Source: Lachnospiraceae bacterium (GTDB lineage: Bacteria; Bacillota; Clostridia; Lachnospirales; Lachnospiraceae). From it: DNA of 15,600 nucleotides. Both the position numbers and the translations under genes were made by a program. A model generated the notes under the pieces. It did not search any database, had not been told where the DNA came from, and saw only the letters and a program-made list of their open reading frames with translations. The stretch spans positions 1 through 15,600 of the forward strand of contig CAAGLJ010000042.1 in the NCBI GenBank assembly GCA_900770785.1. The letters are read 5' to 3'. How positions within the stretch are numbered: the stretch's first letter is position 1; every line of letters begins with the position of its first letter. Below, one piece after another: positions 7,739 to 14,534 of this stretch.

Positions 7739-9403
7739 TCAAATATCCGCAGGGTCAATAATATGGGGAATGTTCTTAATTTCTTCCCAGCGTTTTCCTT
7801 TAACCCGGTATCCGGTTCCCGGTCCCATATAGTCATTGGGAGTATTTACCCCGGATAAAACCCGAAAATCTCTGTCCAGAATGGCTGCGGTCTGCATATA
7901 GTCTCCAACCACCCTCTGCTTGAGCATATTCAGCACACTTTCTGCAACCTCTTCAAAACCGCTTTCTGCCAGAGCCTTTACCACATCCACACCAGTAATT
8001 CCTCTTTTCAGTACATCCTCCGCAGACATCAAATCAGCAGTCACATCTCTGGGAAGAGTATCCCGGCTTCCATGCGCATAGGTAACGGCTTCCACCTGTT
8101 CATCCGATATGGGAGTCAGCCCCAGATGTCTGAAAACAGCCTGTACCGCTCTCCCTGCTTTATTTCTCACCTGGATAACCTCTTCTTCCGTAACCGGACG
8201 TAAGCCCCCATCTACCTGCATATCCCGCTGCAGTACATTATAATCATCAAAGTCCTCAGCATCAAAGTTGGAACCCGCAAACATATTGTCATAGTTGGGT
8301 TCAGCCGCATAGCCGGAAAAAATAAAATCTGTTCCCGGCAAAAACTGCAGCATGGTTCTTGCGGTCCGGCGCATATCAGAGTTGGAAAAGCTCTGGTCAT
8401 TTGAAGAAGCACATTCCAGTCCCAGCAGGGCGGCCACCAGATTTTCGCTCATTACCTCCCGGATACCTGCCGGAACCGCTCCTGCCACACCAATACAGCT
8501 TACAGAACCGTTCTGGATTCCCTGGCTTCCGGCACCCCTGGCTACATAGAGGCAGCGGCATTCCAGATACAGCATGGATTTTTTTTCGCTGCTGCCCATC
8601 AGCACCTCCGAACCGGCACCTGAAGTAAAACGTACCTTCAGTCCTCTGGAGGCATAGGCCGAATTTAAAAAAGCCTTGGAATAGGGAGTATCATCGCCGT
8701 CAATAAACACCTTTTCCGTACCGTATACCGACAGAGTCTCCGCATAGGTAGTTAAGCCACGAATACCCAGTTCCAGCTCGGTAGCTTCTTCTGCCGAACA
8801 CTGTGTCAGTACTCCGGGGCGTCCCACCTGTGATCCGATCAACAGGGCGATGGCACTTAACGGTGCGTATCTGGCTACCCCCATAGTAGTCTCCTCCTCC
8901 GCAAAGCCCCTCAATGCACCCTCTGCCGCATCTGCCGCTATCTGTACCGGATCATCCTTAAGGTTGGTAATATGTGCCTGATTGCCGGGTACTTTTCTGG
9001 CACGCATCTTCTGCATACCCATCATCAGTTCTACCACGTTCAGATGATTCATCACTTCTGCCATTTTGGCCGGCGTAATTCCCGAAATCAGCTCCAGTAT
9101 TTCCTGTCGGGATACATGAATATCCACAATCATTCTGGCAATTTCCAAAGAACAGACCGACATGGATTTCTCTGCCCGAAAAATATCAATGGAGTGGTCT
9201 GCAATAAACTGATCAATAAAATCAAATTCTTCTCGTTTCCTGCCATCCATCTCAATAATAACCCCATTTTCTATTTTGATGGAAGGCTTGGGATCGTAAG
9301 GACTTTTCATGGCTGTAAAACCCATTTCAGGCCATTCCTGAATATACCCATCCAGATTCACTGGTCTCTTATCTAATACTTCAATCCGCTTTGACCTCTT
9401 CAT
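7739..9403 (-). CDS. pduC: Propanediol/glycerol dehydratase large (catalytic) subunit
   Basis: This is the alpha subunit, carrying the TIM-barrel active site. It dehydrates 1,2-propanediol to propionaldehyde (or glycerol to 3-hydroxypropionaldehyde) by a radical mechanism. The 554 residues equal the usual PduC length and the sequence is collinear with the family: KRSKRIEVLDKRPVNLDG at the N-terminus, KVPGNQAHITN (substrate His region), EEETTMGVARYAPLSA, the GSEVLMG and CRCLYVARGAGSQGIQNG segments, and ASSNDQSFSNSDMRRTART. I see no frameshift or missing block. The ATG follows AGAGGAGAAGCA. It is the first gene of the pdu cluster, with a probable promoter just upstream. Diol versus glycerol preference cannot be read from this; the PduD-type medium subunit favours diol. 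Confidence 0.97.
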   Translation of the reverse strand: MKRSKRIEVLDKRPVNLDGYIQEWPEMGFTAMKSPYDPKPSIKIENGVIIEMDGRKREEFDFIDQFIADHSIDIFRAEKSMSVCSLEIARMIVDIHVSRQEILELISGITPAKMAEVMNHLNVVELMMGMQKMRARKVPGNQAHITNLKDDPVQIAADAAEGALRGFAEEETTMGVARYAPLSAIALLIGSQVGRPGVLTQCSAEEATELELGIRGLTTYAETLSVYGTEKVFIDGDDTPYSKAFLNSAYASRGLKVRFTSGAGSEVLMGSSEKKSMLYLECRCLYVARGAGSQGIQNGSVSCIGVAGAVPAGIREVMSENLVAALLGLECASSNDQSFSNSDMRRTARTMLQFLPGTDFIFSGYAAEPNYDNMFAGSNFDAEDFDDYNVLQRDMQVDGGLRPVTEEEVIQVRNKAGRAVQAVFRHLGLTPISDEQVEAVTYAHGSRDTLPRDVTADLMSAEDVLKRGITGVDVVKALAESGFEEVAESVLNMLKQRVVGDYMQTAAILDRDFRVLSGVNTPNDYMGPGTGYRVKGKRWEEIKNIPHIIDPADI

Positions 9404-9440
9404 TGCTTCTCCTCTAATCTTTCTTCACTTTCTCGTTTTA

Positions 9441-9469
9441 AGCATACTATAAAATTCCTTTTTAATCAA
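9441..9469 (-). promoter_or_regulatory. Putative promoter of the pdu operon
   Basis: On the minus strand, TTGATT (9469-9464) and TATGCT (9446-9441) are separated by 17 bp, each a 4/6 match to sigma-A consensus. The pduC start lies 38 bp downstream of the -10 box. No PocR/AraC-type or cobalamin riboswitch sequence is recognisable between this and 9640. The rest of the 9470-9640 stretch is AT-rich and shows no supported gene. Confidence 0.5.
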
Positions 9470-9641
9470 TTTATTCGCCCCTTTTCTGTGGTAAGAAACG
9501 GGAAAAAAATGGTAAAATAGTCAGATAAACAGTTTTGATTGAAGAATAGCTTCCTCTGATGCCAGAATATAAATGGAACAAGTTATACATGAACTATTCT
9601 TAACATAGATGTATAATGATGAATATATGGAGGAATGGATC

Positions 9642-9761
9642 ATGGCAACAAAGCGCACTGAAGAATTTAAGAAGGATGCTGTAAGATGTTGGAAAGAGCA
9701 GCCAGAACTTGGGATAGATAAATGTACCAACCAGAGGACGAGGAAATTATGGAAGCAATGA
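9642..9761 (+). pseudogene. IS3-type transposase OrfA remnant
   Basis: A plus-strand frame begins MATKRTEEFKKDAVRCWKE, the typical start of an IS3-family OrfA (helix-turn-helix transposase subunit of about 90-100 residues), with GGAGG at 9629-9633. After about 28 codons the similarity is lost and the frame stops at 9759-9761, so only the N-terminal third remains. No OrfB and no terminal inverted repeats were found nearby. It is the only plus-strand coding trace in the window and cannot be functional for transposition. The homology call rests on a short stretch. Confidence 0.65.
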
Positions 9762-9832
9762 GGCAAAATAACGGGTATAATATTGAGCCTGTGAACCAGC
9801 TGCTTCAATTAGTATTTTCAATATATTTTTGC

Positions 9833-9876
9833 AAAAATAAAAATGCTGCAAACCGCATAAAATTGAGTTTTCAGCA
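9833..9876 (-). terminator. Rho-independent terminator downstream of tRNA-Glu
   Basis: On the minus strand TGCTG-A-AAAC (from 9876) pairs with GGTTT-GCAGCA (ending at 9844), with one A-G mismatch in the stem. It is followed by TTTTTATTTTT. It lies about 35 bp past the 3' end of the tRNA. Confidence 0.72.
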
Positions 9877-9910
9877 CTTTTTGGGTTGGGCTATTCATTT
9901 AAATAGTCAA

Positions 9911-9982
9911 CAGCTCGTAGGGGAATCGAACCCCTGTTTCCGCCGTGAGAGGGCGGCGTCTTGACCGCTTGACCAACGAGCC
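9911..9982 (-). tRNA. tRNA-Glu (anticodon CUC)
   Basis: The minus strand from 9982 folds as a 72-nt cloverleaf. The acceptor stem is GGCTCGT with ACGAGCT, the D arm is GTC...GAC, and the anticodon stem CCGCC/GGCGG encloses loop CTCTCAC with anticodon CTC. The T arm is AGGGG-TTCGATT-CCCCT. The discriminator base is G and no CCA is encoded. The first acceptor pair is a G-U wobble, which is unusual. The sequence is otherwise that of clostridial tRNA-Glu and would read GAG codons. Confidence 0.95.
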
Positions 9983-10009
9983 ATATTTACGACTTGCTTA
10001 TCGTACTAC

Positions 10010-10047
10010 AAAATCAGAAAAAAAGCAAGTACTTTTTTTCTGATTTT
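10010..10047. repeat. Perfect 16-bp AT-rich inverted repeat
   Basis: The arms 10010-10025 (AAAATCAGAAAAAAAG) and 10032-10047 are exact reverse complements around a 6-nt loop. The left arm contains the stop of the excisionase-like gene. Read on the minus strand, the descending arm carries seven Ts. It could act as a weak terminator for the cassette, or mark an old junction between the cassette and the tRNA region. Confidence 0.75.
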
Positions 10048-10271
10048 AATTTTAATTTTTTTCCCTCATTTTTTTCTATTCCCGAAAATACTTGCTCGAT
10101 GAATTTATCAAATAAGCGTTTCTTAATCAGACGCTTATTTCCAACCCAGAGAACAAAATTACAGTTCTTGTCGTTGGTAATTTCACGCAGCTTTCCGGTT
10201 CCAATGCCGGAGTACGCTGCCGCCTCTTCTAAAGTTAAATTTGCTTTTTCCCAAATCGGAACTTCTTTCAT
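10014..10271 (-). CDS. xis: Tn916/Tn1549-type excisionase (orphan)
   Basis: The protein from MKEVPIWEKANLTLEEAAAY is a small winged-helix DNA-binding protein of the conjugative-transposon Xis family. Such proteins bend DNA at element ends and direct the tyrosine integrase towards excision. Family signatures are the N-terminal (K)EVPIWEK, EEAAAYSGIGTGKLRE (recognition helix region) and NFVLWVGNKRLIKKRLFDKFI. I chose the start at 10271 because GGAGG lies seven bases upstream; an earlier in-frame ATG lacks one. At 85 residues it is longer than the usual 65-70. The extra Lys-rich tail is read partly from the AT-rich inverted repeat, suggesting the original end was lost. The expected integrase gene is absent; tRNA-Glu follows instead. 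Confidence 0.85.
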   Translation of the reverse strand: MKEVPIWEKANLTLEEAAAYSGIGTGKLREITNDKNCNFVLWVGNKRLIKKRLFDKFIEQVFSGIEKNEGKKLKLKSEKKYLLFF

Positions 10272-10313
10272 ACATACCTCCATTTCTACCCCAAGTGGCA
10301 AATTGAACATCAC

Positions 10314-10867
10314 CTAAAAACTCTCTGTTTTCATATCTTGCAACAGGCGTTTGTCTTTCACCAGTTCAGCAACCATTCGTTTTTCGGCTTCAACCATATA
10401 GTCCTGAACCGCTGCGCCCGCCAAAGTATTGAGCTTAGCATCAATAGTTCCTGCCTTTGCAGTCGAATATGGAAGAATTGCAGAAAATCTTAACCCTAAT
10501 CGCTTCAATTCTTCGCTTTCGTTGATTTTCGCAACCTTCGATGCAAAGTATGCCTATCATCCCAGCCATCTGCGTTTGCTTTGTCAGGAAGTGCCAGCAC
10601 AAGTTCACGATAAAACCTTTCTTTGTGCATACGCTTATTTTCACGCCTACAGCACCCAATGCCAATCTGACCTGCAACTACCAGAAAGACTTGCTTGTTA
10701 TATGCAATATCATCGACCTTAAAAACATGGCGTGAACCATCAAGGAAATATTTAAGAAGTGGAGGTTCTCCTATCTCTTGTAACTGGTCGGCCAATGGCT
10801 TTAAGTCAATAGACCTCTTCGGAGATCCAGTTTCAGCAGAATCCTTCCACTTCATTATTTTAGCCAT
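10314..10867 (-). pseudogene. Broken gene for a DGS-motif protein, possibly NurA-like nuclease
   Basis: The frame opens at MAKIMKWKDSAETGSPKRS (ATG 10867, with AAGGAGG upstream) and runs to a TGA at 10507-10505. A second frame carries the obvious continuation, AYFASKVAKINESEELKRLG onward, ending at 10314. The shift falls near 10545-10555, just after ADGWDD, so one base was probably gained or lost there. Joined, the product is about 184 residues. The segment LLKYFLDGSRHVFKVDDIA followed by VVAGQIGIGCC resembles NurA-domain proteins, whose conserved Asp lies in a DGS motif. The C-terminus also looks cut short after KDKRLLQDM. The start overlaps the abiEii stop by 8 nt, so it was a third gene of that operon. 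The NurA link is recalled, not searched. Confidence 0.55.
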
Positions 10868-11773
10868 CGCACTTACCTCCTTGACCCCATGTATTTGTTG
10901 CTGCAATCCATTGTTCATTGAAGCAAGTTGCATGGACTGCCGCTAAAATTGGTTTGGTCAGGAAATCCTTGATTGTCCGCATTACGGTACTGTAATCATC
11001 CGTTTTTGTATCAATCTTGCGGCAAAATGCTTTCCACTTTTTCTGCATGGCATCATCGTCATCGAAAGCCCTAACCTGCTCAAATTGCTCGACAGTAAAC
11101 GTGTGGCCACGATTTTCGAAAGTTTTTCGCAAAGCCTCGGTCAAGACAGAACCCTCAAAGTCAAATTTATTCGCAAGATAGTAGATGTCGTAATAGTCTT
11201 TCATACGGCTGGAGAATTCCATCAGGCTAAGAATTGCATCGATTTTTTCAGCGATAGTCGTTTCCAGAGAGTATGTATTCACCGTGGGCGCTACAAAATC
11301 ATCCAGCTGGGTAGGGATTCTGCGTTTTTCCTGATTCGGTACAATTACATCTCCTACGCCAAAATCAATACTGAACGGCGTTTTTGTGTTCTTGATTCTC
11401 ACTACCAGAGACCAATACCTGCGTATTTCTTTGCAACTGCGATAGGTGCAATGTCCGTAATTTCAAACGTCACAAAATCATTACCGGTAGGTGTTGCAAT
11501 GATTTCTTCCAGCACTTTCTTCAACTGCTCCGGGGTATTGGGAATCTTTCTGAGCAAGAAATCCACATCCACAGTTACTCGACTATCAAAGTCGGTAACA
11601 GAGTAAATGAACAGTCCGCCTTTCAGAACGAGGTTTTCGGCATACTTGGATTTTTCCAACCGACGCAGAAATTCTTCCTGGCAAAAAAGTTGAAGGCAAA
11701 GCTGATAGCTTCTTCTGCTTTCCTTACTTTTGTTTTTTAGCCGTGCAAGCACGGATGCAGCAATATCAGCCAT
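10860..11773 (-). pseudogene. abiEii: AbiEii-type nucleotidyltransferase toxin, frame broken in the middle
   Basis: AbiEii toxins are DNA polymerase-beta-like nucleotidyltransferases, and the toxin half of type IV abortive-infection systems. The first frame (11773-11402, 123 residues) carries the GG...DVDF catalytic motif (GG 52-53, DVD 69-71) and ends KKYAGIGLW. The second frame (11402-10860, 180 residues) carries RIKNTKTPFSIDFGVGD, ETTIAEKIDAILSL and MKDYYDIYYL, the rest of the family in order. One missing base near 11405 explains the break: restoring it gives GIGSLVVRIKN. At the junction TAGTGA embeds a GTG in the second frame, so re-initiation is conceivable. Its start overlaps abiEi by 8 nt. 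The homology is firm; whether the toxin still works is unknown. Confidence 0.85.
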
Positions 11774-12389
11774 TCAGCAGCACCTCCATCAATTCTGTAA
11801 CTTTTTTATACACTCGCAGTTTCTTTGCATATGCGGAAAGGTTTTGTAGATTCTTCTTGGGATCATTCGCATAGGCATTCAGTGCCTTATTAAATATTTC
11901 ATTATCCAGTCTTGAACGATATTTGAAGCAATCACAAATTGTACGCTCCCGATCATATACAGGAAGCATGATCCCATCAAAGTCATCGGTTATTCTACCA
12001 AGCTCATATATCTCCGATTGGACATAGTAAGTTTGCAACGCAAGTGCATCTACATCCAGCTTTGTTCGGGACATGGATCTCGGTACAGCAATAGACCATT
12101 TACGAGGAGCAAAGTCACTATATCCGTAATGAAATAGCGCAGATTCTACGCAGACAATTCCCTTCGGAATCAGCGTTGCAAGGAGCTGTTCTTCAGAAGA
12201 TGTATCTGCCTCTGCAAGCTGATAATAACCATGCCGGATACGGTCAAGGTATCCCGCATTGCACAGATTGACAACATCGACAGCACGCATTCCTGCTGCA
12301 ACGAAATCCGCTGATTTGGCAACACCGCCCTTTTCAATAAGGACTTGTTTTGTAACTGTTTTAATATCCACGTATTCACCAACTCTCAT
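11766..12389 (-). CDS. abiEi: AbiEi family antitoxin (transcriptional repressor)
   Basis: The 207-residue protein matches AbiEi antitoxins: an N-terminal winged-helix DNA-binding domain (about 1-75, with GGVAKSADFVAAGMRAVDVVNL and LDRIRHGYYQL) and a C-terminal antitoxin domain. That domain contains ATLIPKGIVCVESALFHYGYSD, RKWSIAVPRSMSR and YDRERTICDCFKYR. In known AbiE systems AbiEi represses its own promoter and blocks toxin action without direct binding. The frame is intact. I place the start at ATG 12389 because the motif order begins right after it, although no clear Shine-Dalgarno precedes it. Stop and abiEii start overlap as ATGGCTGA. Upstream lie a TATAAT box and three TGTGCG sites. 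Confidence 0.92.
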   Translation of the reverse strand: MRVGEYVDIKTVTKQVLIEKGGVAKSADFVAAGMRAVDVVNLCNAGYLDRIRHGYYQLAEADTSSEEQLLATLIPKGIVCVESALFHYGYSDFAPRKWSIAVPRSMSRTKLDVDALALQTYYVQSEIYELGRITDDFDGIMLPVYDRERTICDCFKYRSRLDNEIFNKALNAYANDPKKNLQNLSAYAKKLRVYKKVTELMEVLLNG

Positions 12390-12400
12390 TCTTAAAAATC

Positions 12401-12498
12401 ACGCACACTTAATCCGTTTCTGTGTATGTATTTTATTATAACACTTAACTTCAAATAATTAATATTTTTACGCACATTTTTATGTTTTCTGTGTGCGA
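12401..12498 (-). promoter_or_regulatory. abiEi promoter region with three TGTGCG boxes
   Basis: On the minus strand TATAAT lies at 12440-12435, about 46 bp before the abiEi start, with no clear -35 partner. TGTGCGT occurs at 12476-12470 and 12407-12401, and the inverted form TCGCACA at 12498-12492. The first two sites upstream (12498-12492 and 12476-12470) form an inverted pair flanked by A/T runs. The third lies between the -10 box and the start codon. This layout suits AbiEi autorepression, but binding is inferred. Confidence 0.5.
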
Positions 12499-12595
12499 AT
12501 TTTTCTTATAATTAGCTTTCACTTGATAACACATAACGATGTGATTACATCCGGTTAATCGAGTAGGAGGGAGTGATTAGCTCCCGTCCTCTCAC

Positions 12596-12627
12596 ACCAC
12601 CGTGCGTACCGTTCGGTACACGGCGGT
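12596..12627 (-). ncRNA. Group II intron domain V
   Basis: The 32-nt hairpin starts ACCGCCGTGTACC and returns GGTACGCACGGTGGT, leaving the characteristic two-base bulge on the 3' strand. The CGC triad in the lower stem, rather than AGC, is typical of the IIC class. Domain VI (GGGAG/CTCCC stem) and the 3' splice site follow at 12590-12558. Confidence 0.9.
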
Positions 12628-12628
12628 T

Positions 12629-14020
12629 TCAATAGTTGACGTGCACAGACTGATAGGCTGTGGCTAAATCATAAAAGCCACTGTTTATCAGTCTTTCTTT
12701 TGACATGGCTCGCTTTACTGTCGTGAGATTTGAACAGAGCCAGTGTCCTTTGCGGCTATTTGCCGCCATACATGCATAGTATTCTGGAATTCCCATTTTC
12801 ATCAGATTTCTCTTCTTGGTTTTCGGTAACTTCCATTGTTTCCATATACACATACGTATTCTGTGATAGAGCCATCCATTGATGTCGTCTATGTTACCCT
12901 TCATGCTTGCTATTCCATAGTAGTTAAGCCATCCTCTTGCGTAGACCTTGACTTTCTCAAGGCTTGGCTTGATTGACTGTACAGACCTACGGGAAGACAG
13001 GTCTTTCAGCTTCAACTTAAACTTCTTCCATGACTTCGGATGAACTCGGACATAAATGCCGCTTCCGTTCCTTCCCAATGCAAAGCCAAGAAACTTAAAA
13101 TTTTGGATTGCAAACACGCTCACTGTACGGCTTTTCTCACAGTTTACTGTTAGTTTCAGCTTTTCCTCAAGATATCTCGTACTGCTTTCCAAAAGTCTAC
13201 CTGATGCCCGCTTACTCTTTGCTAAAAGTACGATGTCATCTGCATATCGGATGCATGGAACTCCCCTCTCCAAGAACTCATGGTCGAACTCATTGAGGTA
13301 GATATTCGCAAGTATTGGCGATAGATTGCCCCCTTGTGGCGAACCTTCCTCTGTCTCAATGACCACTCCGTTTTCCATTACACCACTCTTTAGATAGCGC
13401 TTGATAAGTTGCACCACTCGTTCATCCTTTACCCTCTTCCGAAGAAGATTTATTAGGATTTCGTGATTAAGGGTATCGAAGTATTTTGATAAATCAAGGA
13501 CTACCGCATATGTGTATCCTTGCTCTGCATACTCTTTTATCCTAAGTATTGCGTCCTTTGCGCTTCTGTTGGGACGATAGCCAAAGCTACCATCTGCAAA
13601 CAGCGGTTCATAGATTGGCACTAACTGTTGTGTTATTGCCTGTTGGATTGTACGGTCTATCACTGTTGGTATGCCAAGCTTTCGCACACCACCGTCTGAT
13701 TTTGGAATCTCAACCCTCCTTACTGGAGATGGAGTATATTTTCCTCTGAGTATGCGGTTAATTAACTCCTGCTGATGTTCCTTTAGGTATGGCAGGGCTT
13801 CTTCGATGGTCATTCCGTCAATACCTGCCGCCCCTTTGTTTGCCTTGACTCTTTTATACGCCCTATTAAGATTGTCCTTATGCAGAATCGTTTCCAAGAG
13901 CTTCGGCTGTGCACTGTCTCTTTCTTTCCATATCCGATTGAACGACCTTGACGCTTTCGCATACCCTTCATGTTCCGCACTACCTCTCTGCGAACAGCCA
14001 CTGTTTGTGTTTTCTGTCAT
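12629..14020 (-). CDS. ltrA: Group II intron reverse transcriptase/maturase (LtrA type, no endonuclease domain)
   Basis: The 463-residue intron-encoded protein helps its intron RNA splice and copies it into DNA at new sites. Reverse transcriptase blocks are in order: NKGAAGIDGMTIEE (61-74), IPKSDGGVRKLGIPTVIDR (105-123), FGYRPNRSAKDA (146-157), VVLDLSKYFD with catalytic Asp176, EEGSPQGGNLSPILANI (224-240) and the YADD box (259-262). The maturase (X) domain follows, with KVKVYARGWLNYYG (356-369). The protein ends soon after, with no HNH endonuclease, as in class C introns, which use single-stranded target DNA. The start at 14020 has GGAGG about twelve bases upstream. No frameshift or lost catalytic residue is seen. 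Confidence 0.96.
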   Translation of the reverse strand: MTENTNSGCSQRGSAEHEGYAKASRSFNRIWKERDSAQPKLLETILHKDNLNRAYKRVKANKGAAGIDGMTIEEALPYLKEHQQELINRILRGKYTPSPVRRVEIPKSDGGVRKLGIPTVIDRTIQQAITQQLVPIYEPLFADGSFGYRPNRSAKDAILRIKEYAEQGYTYAVVLDLSKYFDTLNHEILINLLRKRVKDERVVQLIKRYLKSGVMENGVVIETEEGSPQGGNLSPILANIYLNEFDHEFLERGVPCIRYADDIVLLAKSKRASGRLLESSTRYLEEKLKLTVNCEKSRTVSVFAIQNFKFLGFALGRNGSGIYVRVHPKSWKKFKLKLKDLSSRRSVQSIKPSLEKVKVYARGWLNYYGIASMKGNIDDINGWLYHRIRMCIWKQWKLPKTKKRNLMKMGIPEYYACMAANSRKGHWLCSNLTTVKRAMSKERLINSGFYDLATAYQSVHVNY

Positions 14021-14481
14021 AGACGGTCATTCCTCCTTTCTCGGTCATACTCAAGACTCCTATTGATTCGGTCCTTCGCCCGTATGAAGCTAGCTTCATT
14101 TTGGCTACTATGACCTCTGCTGACTTCTGTGTGTTCAGCAACACCTTTCGGTGTTGGTTGCTCCTTTCAGAGCGTATCACACAGACCTCCCTAGGTACCA
14201 CACGTTTCCTTCTCTCCATCCATCTGCCACATCTATCATGCACGATTCCGTGTAGTTATTGGGCTTCGACTTGATACGCAGCCTTACCCTCATGCATAAC
14301 CTCATATGTGATTTCTGTTCGTCAGACCAGAGATTTGCCCGTGGGTTAGTATGTTCCCCACATCCAGCTTCCTTCAGATTCCACCTCACGATGGACACCC
14401 TTGCCTTCGGCTATATCCTTCCCACTACCGGGCGGATTCGGGACTTGCACCCGTTGGAAACGTGCGCCGCTAGGCGCACGT

Positions 14482-14520
14482 AAAAAACTGGGTACTGCCT
14501 CTTTACGAAGCAGCACCCAG
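14482..14520 (-). terminator. Rho-independent terminator used as intron target
   Basis: On the minus strand CTGGGTGCTGC (from 14520) pairs with GGCAGTACCCAG (ending 14488), with minor mismatches, followed by six Ts (14487-14482). Two bases later the group II intron begins. It ends the ligase/SRAP-DUF6809 unit, whose last stop is 14 bp upstream. Confidence 0.93.
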
Positions 14521-14534
14521 CTTTCTGCTAAATT

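Larger units (their letters stand above)
12558..14479 (-). mobile_element. Group IIC (bacterial class C) intron
   Basis: The intron is 1,922 nt. Its 5' end is GTGCGCC at 14479, right after exon TTTTTTAC; its 3' end is CCTACTCGAT at 12558. The domain I blocks GGCAAGGGTGTCC and GGAATCTGAAGGAAGC lie at 14410-14366 and resemble those of the Oceanobacillus iheyensis IIC ribozyme. The region 14478-14021 is ribozyme sequence (domains I-IV), not coding. Domain IV holds the maturase gene, and domains V and VI follow its stop. Insertion directly behind a terminator hairpin is the typical IIC target. All parts look intact, so the element may still be able to splice and move. Confidence 0.9.

Noticed and set aside
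9521..9808. 95-codon minus-strand frame covering the IS remnant
   Set aside because: It is antisense to the OrfA fragment, lacks a ribosome site and its composition is unlike a real protein.
9905..9920. Possible attachment site at the 3' end of tRNA-Glu
   Set aside because: The element-like genes lie on the 5' side of the tRNA, and no second copy of the tRNA 3' end is visible in the window.
12539..12552. Small palindrome GATGTAATCACATC in the 3' exon next to the intron
   Set aside because: The arms are only 5 bp with no T-run and no matching copy nearby; likely chance.
13980..14243. Open frame of 87 codons on the minus strand just before the maturase
   Set aside because: It lies in the structured ribozyme domains of the group II intron, overlaps the maturase start in another frame and has no recognisable protein features.
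14462..14479. Perfect inverted repeat GTGCGCC-TAGC-GGCGCAC at the intron 5' end, looking like a transposon end or operator
   Set aside because: It coincides with the 5' GUGCG terminus of the group IIC ribozyme, where a comparable hairpin is part of the family structure.
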